From Larus michahellis (Eukaryota; Chordata; Aves; Charadriiformes; Laridae), in assembly GCF_964199755.1 (NCBI RefSeq), contig NC_133913.1:5806201-5870200 (forward strand): 64,000 nucleotides of DNA, given 5' to 3'. Made by a program: the position numbers and the translations under genes. How positions within the stretch are numbered: the first letter of the stretch is position 1; the number at the start of each line of letters is the position of its first letter. Shown in pieces: positions 41,501 through 50,500 of the stretch. The notes beneath the pieces were generated by a model. That model did no database searches. It saw only the letters and a list, made by a program, of their open reading frames with translations, and was not told where the DNA came from.

Positions 41501-44500
41501 GGTGGGATGGAGATCGGGGGGCCCTTCGTGCGCACGGGTGGTCTCGGAGGCTCACCGGGGCGGGCAGGAGCTGCCGGGTGACCTGGGGCAACTGTCCCCA
41601 TCGCTGCCCGGGGCGCTGCAGGGGACGCTGGGGTGGACGTGGCGGAGGAGGGTGTGGATGTGCTGGTTCGAGAGGCAGCAGCTGGAGGCGCGTTAGAGCC
41701 TGCAGGACAGGAGGGAGAAAGGGGGCTCCCGCGTGGCCCCTGGGACACCCCGGCTTGGGGACACGGCTGGGGGGGGGGACGACAGCTGGGACACCCCCCC
41801 CCCTGCTCCTCGCGGGTGCCACATCACTCCTGACCTGCCCCTGGGGCTCGGGCTGGGGGGACACCTCGGCTCCTCCGGAGCTGCTGGCAGGCGGAGAGGG
41901 ACCCCCGCGGTCCCCGAGGTGCCACGTTACGACTCCCGGGGTGACCGCGGCGGGGTGTCCCCTGGGACCTCCCCTGCCCGCCTGGGACGTCCCGCAGGCA
42001 CCGTCCCCAACGCCGGTGACCGGCAGCGGGGTCCCGCCGGGGCGTCCCCGTCCCGCCAGCACCCCGTCCCCGTCACCTACCGTCAGCGCGTCCCCCGGCA
42101 GCGTGCAAGAGAAGAGCGGGGTTAGAAGGGGGCTGCGGGGGCGAGCGGCACCAAAAGCGAGAGCCACCGGCCACCGGGACCGGCTCCGAGGCGGGGGCGC
42201 AGGCCCGTTCCTCCACCCCGGTTTTCAACCAGGGAGGGGTGTGATTTGCTCCCCCCAAAATCTCCAATTTTTGCTTATTGATGGGTCGCGGTGCTGGGCT
42301 GGGGGGACGGATCCAGCCCAGCCCCCGGCAGGGTTTATCCCTTGCGCGCACGCACGCACACGGGGACGTGGCTTTGTCCCCGTCCCCCCCCCAAAAAAAC
42401 CCCAGCGCTGGGGACCTATTTTTTTGGAGCGGGCCTGCGTCTCGCCCCTCTCCGAGCACGGCGCGGCCGGGGGTGCAGCGAGGCAGAGAGCGGGGGGACA
42501 CGGCGCAGGGACGGGGGCGGGGGGGGACAGAGGGGACACGGGACTGTGTGTTACCTGACGGTGAGGTGCCGCACTTTGGAGGAGCCCTGGGTGGGGGACG
42601 AGGAGCTGCTTTTGTTCAGGTCCTCCAGCGACCGCTCCAGGACCTTGCCCTTGTCGGAGCCCGGGCTGCCGTTCTCGGCACTCTCCATGTCATACCTGGT
42701 GGCCCGTGGGGACACAGGGATGGGTGAGATGTGGCACCTCGAGACGGGCAGGGACAGCCCCCCCTGGAGTCCCCAGGGCTGGGGACGTGGGCACGGTGGT
42801 GTTGGGGACGCTCCGCTCCACCTCAGCCATGGGAGCGTCCTTAGCTCCATCACTCCGGTGATGGGGGAGAGCAACCCCAGGGACCCCCCCCGGCCCCTCG
42901 GAGCCCCCGGGGGAGGCTGATCCCAGCCTTAGGGACGAAGCGCCTTGGGGAAGGGGGACGTGGTGGGGACGTACGCGACAGAGCACTGGGCGAAGGCGAG
43001 ATACTCCAGCAGCACGTCCAGCCCCTTGTTCTCCTCGTTGAGGAACTCCTGGACCCAGCTGGGGGGGGTGCAGGGGGTTAGTGGGCTCCCCCAGCCCTCC
43101 TCATCCTCCCTCCTGCCCGCCCCCAGCAGAGCCACCCCCAGGCCAGAGGTCCCCAGCGAGGGGGGGACATGAGGTGGCACCGTGAGCTGGCACCTCTCCG
43201 AGGCAGGCAGGTGCCATGGTGACCCCCTGACGCACGGGGGGGACAGCCCGAGGGCTCTGCTGCCACCACCGTCACCATGACGGGACAGCCCAGCCCTGGG
43301 TGGTGGGACCGTGGGCACCCGTGGCTCAGCCCCCACCACACCGCGAGGGTCCAGGGCCAGGTGGTGGTGGAGGCCAGGATCCATCCCGGCACCTGGGGGG
43401 ACCAGGGTGGCACCCACCCGGCAGAGCCAAAATGGGGTCCTACGGCACCCACGGCACAGCCGGGTGCTTCAGCACCTCCGTCCCCCCCTCAGAGCCACCC
43501 CAGAGGGGCAGGACGAGGCCACCAGCCCCCACATCCCGCTGTCACCCCCACGGCCAGTAGCCACCATCACGCCAGTCCCCGTCGCAGCAATGCTGGGGAC
43601 GGCAGCGGCCGGGTGACAACGAGGACACCCCCAGCTCCCCCTTCCTCACCCGATGTAGTTGGTCCTCAGGGAAATCTCCAGCTCCCGGAGCACCTGCGTC
43701 GACTCCTGCACTCGCCTCTTGAACTGCGGGACGGGGAGAGCCGTTGGCACCGTCCCCGCGCCCGACCCGGCATGGGGACAAGGGGTGGAAGGGGGAGCCC
43801 TCACCTTCCTGCTTACGCCACCCGTGTCCAAGTAGCTCTTCAGCTTCTGGATGTAGGCGGAGGGTGGGTTTTTCACCTGGAAACGTTCCTACGAGCCCCG
43901 GAGAGAGGCTGAAACCGGGCCACTCACCCACGGCACAGGGACGTGCCACCGTCCCCGCGGCAGCCACCGGCTCCCCATCCCCCGCCCCCGCCCCGTGCTG
44001 CAGATGCTCAAGCATCAATGTTTAATCAGGTCAAGAAGGTGCCGACTCATTAATGGAGATGGATGCTGGCCCTCAGCGCGTGCGGGGTTGATACCTGCGC
44101 TGCGAGTGGCACTCGGGGACAGGGACGGCACCGGGGACGCCGTGATGCCCAGACCTCACCTGGTCACAGATGAGCTCCCACTTCTTCTCGTTGTCGTACT
44201 GGTTGAGCAGCTTCATCTTGTCCGGGGGCAGGTTCATGGAGTTCTGCGGGGTGATGGGTGTCAGGGCTGGGGGGGGGTCACCCCCAAAAACACCCCCCGG
44301 GGCTGCGGCACCCACAGCTCACCCAGCGCCGGGTGTCCCTGCTCAGCGGTGGGAGGATGGGGACACCAGTAGAACGATGGGGACACCAGTGGGAGGATAT
44401 GGGCACCGGTGGGAGGATGGGGACACCGGTGGGGTGATGGGGACCCCGATGGGACGATGGGGACACCAGTACCACAACACGGACACCGGTGGAAGGATGG

Positions 44501-47500
44501 GGACACTGGTGGGACGATGGGGACACCGGCGGGACGACGGGGACACCACCATTCCCAGGATGTCAGCATCCCACCAGCCATGGACCCATCAGCAACGTCA
44601 CCAGCTGGGGGTAGGGCAGGGGGGGTTAGTGGGGGGACAGGTGGGAAAACTGGACCCGTCCACCCATGTCATGAGTGCACAATGCCCCTGGCCTCAGCCA
44701 GCCCCGTCCTGGCACAGCCACTGGGGGTGAGGGACAGGGACACGGGCTGGTGACACAGATGAGGAACCCGAGAGTCTGGGCCCCGCTCGAGGGTGATGGT
44801 CACCTCCAAGTGCCCCCACCGCAGGCGCGTGACGAGCCCGGCCGGTGAAATCAGTGTTTCTTTGGAGACATGATGTCAGGGCAGGGTCTGGTGTGTCACC
44901 ACAGCCCTCTGTGCCCCTGTTGCACAACAGGGGCCCCCGCCGCCCTCCCCGGGGCCGCCCCGGCAGGACATGACGTGGTTTCCGCTCCCCGAACGGCACC
45001 AGGCGGCTGCCGAAACCGCTCCGCGCCACGGCCGGGGGCTGCGGGGGGCCCCGGGTGCAGCTCCTGCCTCTGGGTTGCTCGGGAACACAGCGGGTCCCTG
45101 AGGGACACCATGGGGTGACCAGCAGAGCCTTTAATGGGCCACCGCGGCCTGGGTCACGCTGGGAGCTCAGCCCATTTCATTGCCCAAAAGACCCATTTCT
45201 TGGCAATCCGACCCCGAGGGAAAAGCAGGAGTGGAGGCAGCTGCTGGCCCAGAGCGCCCAGACGGCACGTGGAGGAGACGCACAGCCCCAAATCACCCTT
45301 AACCTCCAGTTTTGGGGTCCCCTGATGTTGAGGATGGGGACGTGGGGTGCACGTGCCCCTGGAACACCCCATGTCCTTGGGGAAAAGGCATCTCGCGGGG
45401 GTTTGGTTGCCCACAGAGGAGCAGGTCCAAGAGGAGAGGTGCCACGGTGGCAGGCAGGAGCGGAAACCTCACCGCCCACCTCCGCCAGGGACCTGTCGAG
45501 CTGCTTTCGCAAGAAGCCAAAACCAGGGGACGTGGGCGGAGAGGAGCCGGCGCTGGGCTGGAGGTGGCCAGGGGACGGCTCGCACGGAGAGCTGGGCAGG
45601 GAGGGTGAAATTTGGCTGCGGGGTCAGAAATAGCCTCGTCACAAAGCTGCCGGGGCTGCGCCGGAGCTGCCGGTGGGTCCCAGGATGGGCAAGGTGGCAA
45701 CAGCACCCAGATGTCCCCTTCGCTGGGGAGGCCCGTCCTCGTGGTCCCCAAGGTGCCACCATTGGGATGGATGAGACCCTCCAGGAGGGTCAGACAGAGG
45801 GACAGGGATGTGCCGAGAGGGACCGCACACCCACGCACCCTACCCAGGGCTCTGGCAGCACCCGTGGGACACTCTGTCGGGTGCCCTCAGCAGAGAGGGG
45901 ATGGTGGCACCCACCCCATGGACCACCTCCTCCAGTGACCACGTGTAGGACCTTGAAAAACCAGGACCAACCATCACCGGTGGGACAGGACCTCCCATGG
46001 TCACCCTGCCGCAGGGACACTGGTGGGGCGGGGGGGATGCTGGGGATGTCCCTCTGGAGGTAGCTCTGCCACCGAGCCCCACAGTCCTGTCCTCGCAAGC
46101 AGGGCTGGGCCGGGTGTCAGGATGTGGCACAGTTTGGGTACAAACTGGGTGGTGGCTGCGTCCCACCATGGCCCCAGTTGGGCATGTTGTTCGGGGAGGG
46201 GAGGAAGTGGCTCCATTGTGGTCCCCGGCATCAGCCGGCAAAGCAAAGAAACCGGTTCTCGTTTCCTGCCGGGGACGGGGGGGACCGATGTGGGGCTGGG
46301 CGGGAGATGTGGGGCTGGGCACCCTGGAGGTGGCAGAGGAAGGACTTGGTCTTCCACCTCCTTGGGGGACAAGGACGGAGAGGCCATGGGGACTTGCCCC
46401 CAGCAGCCTCATCCCACCTGCCTGTGCCGGGATGCTCTCCCAAGCCAGCATCCAGGGATGGATCTGGGCATCCAGGGGCATCCCTGCACTGGGATGCTCC
46501 CCTGAGCCAGCACCCAGGGACGGATCCAGGGGCATCCCCGCGCCAGGATGCTCCCCTGAGCCAGCATCCAAGGATGGATCCGGGCATCCAGGGGCATCCC
46601 CACGCCGGGATGCTCCCCTGAGCCAGCATCCAAGGATGGATCCGGGCATCCAGGGGCATCCCCACGCCGGGATGCTCCCCTGAGCCAGCATCCAAGGATG
46701 GATCCGGGCATCCAGGGGCATCCCCACGCCGGGATGCTCCCCTGAGCCAGCATCCAAGGATGGATCCGGGCATCCAGGGGCATCCCCGCGCCAGGATGCT
46801 CCCCTGAGCCAGCATCCAAGGATGGATCTGGGCATCCAGGGGCATCCCTGTGCTGGGATGCTCTCCTGAGCCAGCATCCAGGGCCGGATCCAGGCATGGG
46901 GGGCTGATCCAGCCACGGAGGGAGACCCCCGCAGCAGGACACCCTCCTCATCCGGCAGGGGCCGGATCCAGTCACCCAGGGTGGAACACATCCCCAGCAC
47001 CTTCATCCCACCCTAGCACGGGGCTTCCTCATCCTCCCCCCAACCCTGCCAGCAGCGTCACAGCGTTACTGAACGGATGCCACCAAATATCATCCATCGA
47101 GGTGCCACGGAGACCACGGTGCCACCCCACCCACGCCCGGCGCCGGGACCCCCCCCCCCATCTCCGCCGAAAGCGGCCGTGGGGCTGAGCCGAGCTTCAC
47201 CCTACACCTAAACCTGAGACCGGGGGGAGGCAAAGCAGCGCCTACATCATTTTCCGGTACGAGAAAAAAAAAAAACCTTTTCGTATCGCAGCACCCGCAG
47301 CGCCGGGGGCTGCCGATGGGAGGGGACGGAGCTATTTTGGGTGTCAGGCACCTTCTTTTTGTTCCGCACGCGAGCGGAGCCGGGCTCTGCACCAAACCCC
47401 AGTGCAAAAAAAAAAAAAAAAAAAATTCAAAGCGGCCTTTGCGGAAGTGTTTGCTCTGCAAAAACACCGACCGACGCGGGCTGGAGCGAAAAGCAAGGCT

Positions 47501-50500
47501 GAGCCCAGGGAGCAGCGTTTCTGGGGCACGTGGCGGGGATGCGCATCCACGGAGCGGGGATGGGAAGCCTCCACGTGGCACGGGAGAGCATCCCGGTCCG
47601 GATGTCGGGTACCAAACCTGCCCGCCGCAGGGAAGGGGTTGGAGCATCCCTGAGATGGCGGTTTAGGGGCTTCCACCGACCGGTTGGCTAACATCACCTG
47701 GTGCCCGGGCTAGTGGCCAAGGGACCACGGCGGTCCCGGAATGCTCCATCCCTCGTGGCCACGGAGCGCGATGCTCCCACCCAAGGGTGTTCGGGCTATG
47801 CCCAGCCCTCCCGTGGTGTCCCCTCCAGCGACCCCAACCGCCACCAGACCCGTCCTCCAGCATCTCCTCCAGGCTCAGCGCCAGGCACCCAGCAGGATCA
47901 GGCCCACCCAGGGCTCTCCCAACCAGCTGGGCGACGCTCCCGGGACCAGCTCATCCCGCCAGGGAGTCCCTGGATCCGGATGGGTCCCAACCCCACCACG
48001 TGCTAGGCAGGGACAGGCCGGTGGCAGAGCAGACACGTCCCCACCGATGGCCAGGTCCTGCCGCGGGGGTGGCGAGGAGCGGGATAAGGGATGGGCGGCC
48101 GCTGCCGCCTGCTGCTCCCGGATCTATTTTAGGAACAAGCAGAAGCTGCTCGTGGCACAGGCTGGGGGAGACCAGCCTCATCCAGCCACCGTGCCCGCAT
48201 CCCCCCCGGCTGCCTGCCCACCCTGCGCCGCGCATGGGGCGATCCCTGCACCAGGGCGGTCTCCCGAGTCAGCATCCAGGGATGGATCCGGGCATCCAGG
48301 GGCATCCCTTCACCAGGATGCTCCCCTGAGCCAGCATCCAGGGACGGATCCGGGCATCCAAGGGCATCCCTGTGCTGGGATGCTCTCCCAAGCCAGCATC
48401 CTGGGACGGATCCAGCCATCCAGGGGCATCCCTTCACTGGGATGCTCCCCTGAGCCAGCATCCAGGGACAGATCCCGGCATCCAGGGGCGTCCCTGTACC
48501 GAGATGCCCTCCTGAGCCAGCATCCAAGGACAGATCCAGGCATGGGGGCCTGATCCAGCCACGTGGGGGTCGGATCCAGCCATGCAGGGGGACCCCCGCA
48601 CCAGGACACCCTCCTCATCCAGCCAGGGCCGGATGCCGTCACCCGTGGTGGAACGCGTCCCTCTGCCAGGATGCTCTCCTCACACAGCCAGGGCCGGATC
48701 CAGCTCTCAGGCCGCTTCCCTTCCTATCCAGGGCACGCGTCCCCCCCTGGGGACACCCCACCGCAAGCCCCCGTGACACCCAGCTGGACCTGGCCACCGT
48801 GCTGGGACCGGCCTGGGGACGGATCCAGGGAAAGCCAGCCATCGGGTTTCTTTCCCAGTTGAGCCCAGGCCGACACCGCAGCCGGAGCTCGCTGGTGACC
48901 GGTCCCACCGCCGGGGCCAGCGGCACATCTGCAAACATCTGCAAACATCTGCAGCGGTGACGTTTGCCGCTCTCTCCTCCAGGAACCGGGAGAAGCGACG
49001 GCAAAGCCCCCGCCAGCAAAACCTCCCGGCCGGAGCAGCCCCATCCCCACCAGCTGCCGTCTCCGGGATCCAGCCGACCCCCCCGCCCCAGCTTCACCTC
49101 CACCAGTCCCCCGACCCACACGTCCATTTCTATATTCACGATTGCTCCCTCCTGACACGCGCAAGGGGGGAAAAATATCCCCATCCCAGCCCCAAAAACG
49201 CTCCCCTTCCTCCGCTCCATCCCAAAAAGCCACCTCGGCGCATCCCGAGCCGCTTGGCATTGGGACAACCCTCCCGCCGCGCTGCCAACGCGGCATCTGC
49301 CACGGTGCCCTAGCTGGGAAGAAGCCAATTTTGGGGGAATTAAACCTCAATTCCCCGTTTTCAGGCATGTGATGGGTTTATCCGTCCCCTTCCTGGTGGC
49401 AGCTTGGATCCCCCGCGCTCTGCCGTTGGCTTTTCCGCCAAGCTTTGCCCCACCGGCTCTCCCAGTTTGGGATGTCCAGCCCAAAACCGGTGTGGCCGGA
49501 GGTGCGCTGGCAGCATCGCCGTAGCCATGGCAACGTGCTGGCTCTGGATCGGGCCCCTCCGGGAGATTCCCAACCCTGTCACCTCCCGCTCCGTCACTGA
49601 CCTTGGGAGATGGAAAAATGGAACCCCCCCCCAGCGGTTGGGGTGGGCGAGGGTAGAGGAACCCCCCTGCCCCCATCCCCAGGGGGGGTCCCGCTGCCCC
49701 CCTGGCCGTGACAAGGGGGAAGGGAACCCGCCGAAGGAGGAAGCGAGATTGGGACAGACGATTTCACAAGACGCCCGGTTCCCGTCTGGCCCAAACCCAG
49801 CCCCCCGCCCCCCCAGGACCTCCCCCCCGCCAGCTCCCGGGAAAAGGGCTATTCCCTGGGGATGGAGGGGGCCCGGGGTGGGGGGCGAGGACCTGGAGCA
49901 ACATTTTCCCCTTTTTCGGATGGTTTTTGGGCTTAGGGTGTCCAACCTGCCGCCACCCGGCCGGGCGGAAAGCATCGTTTCCTGAGGCCTCGCAGCAGCA
50001 GCGGAAGCACCCCGAGGTCCCCGGGCGCCCGTCCCCTCCTGCCACCGCGGCACCCAGGAGCCACCCCGGTCCCCACCACCCCTCCGGCACCCCCACGGGC
50101 ACCGTGGGGATTTCGGGGGGTCGCCGCCTCGCCGAGCCCTTCGCCGTTATCCCCCCCCGCCCCGGCCACAGCGATGCGAGCCAGCGATGCTCATCCCCAG
50201 AAAAAAAATCCTCCTTGGAAACACCACGAGACAAAAAAACGCTTCCGAATAATTTGCGCTCAGGGCTGGGATGCTGGATCCCACCCAGCAGATCCCGGCG
50301 TGCCGGAGCTTCACCCGCAGCCACGGGCTGGGCACCGGCTCCATCTCCCGCTGGGGGATCAAGGGATTAAAGCGGGAATTTTTTTTCCCCGCTCCCAATT
50401 ATTTTTATTTTTTTTTTCCCTCCCCTCCGCTGCGGAGCGTTTTCAGGGAGGGCACGGGATGGAGCGTGTCCCCCGGCTCCCGCGGCGGGACGGCGAAGGT

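Noticed and set aside
42074-42100. Possible extra FMNL1 exon (TLPGDALT) before a GTAGGT donor
   Set aside because: The donor is good and slightly resembles an FMNL2 segment, but no AG acceptor with a suitable tract lies upstream and the frame does not fit exons 6 and 7.
40863-42167. 434-codon minus-strand open frame
   Set aside because: It covers real FMNL1 exons 7 and 8 but also GC-rich introns between them. Only the exon parts match formin; the rest is a chance open frame.
45840-47006. 388-codon minus-strand open frame
   Set aside because: It runs through the 62-bp minisatellite; the period makes three frames open. It lies within FMNL1 intron 1 without fitting splice sites.
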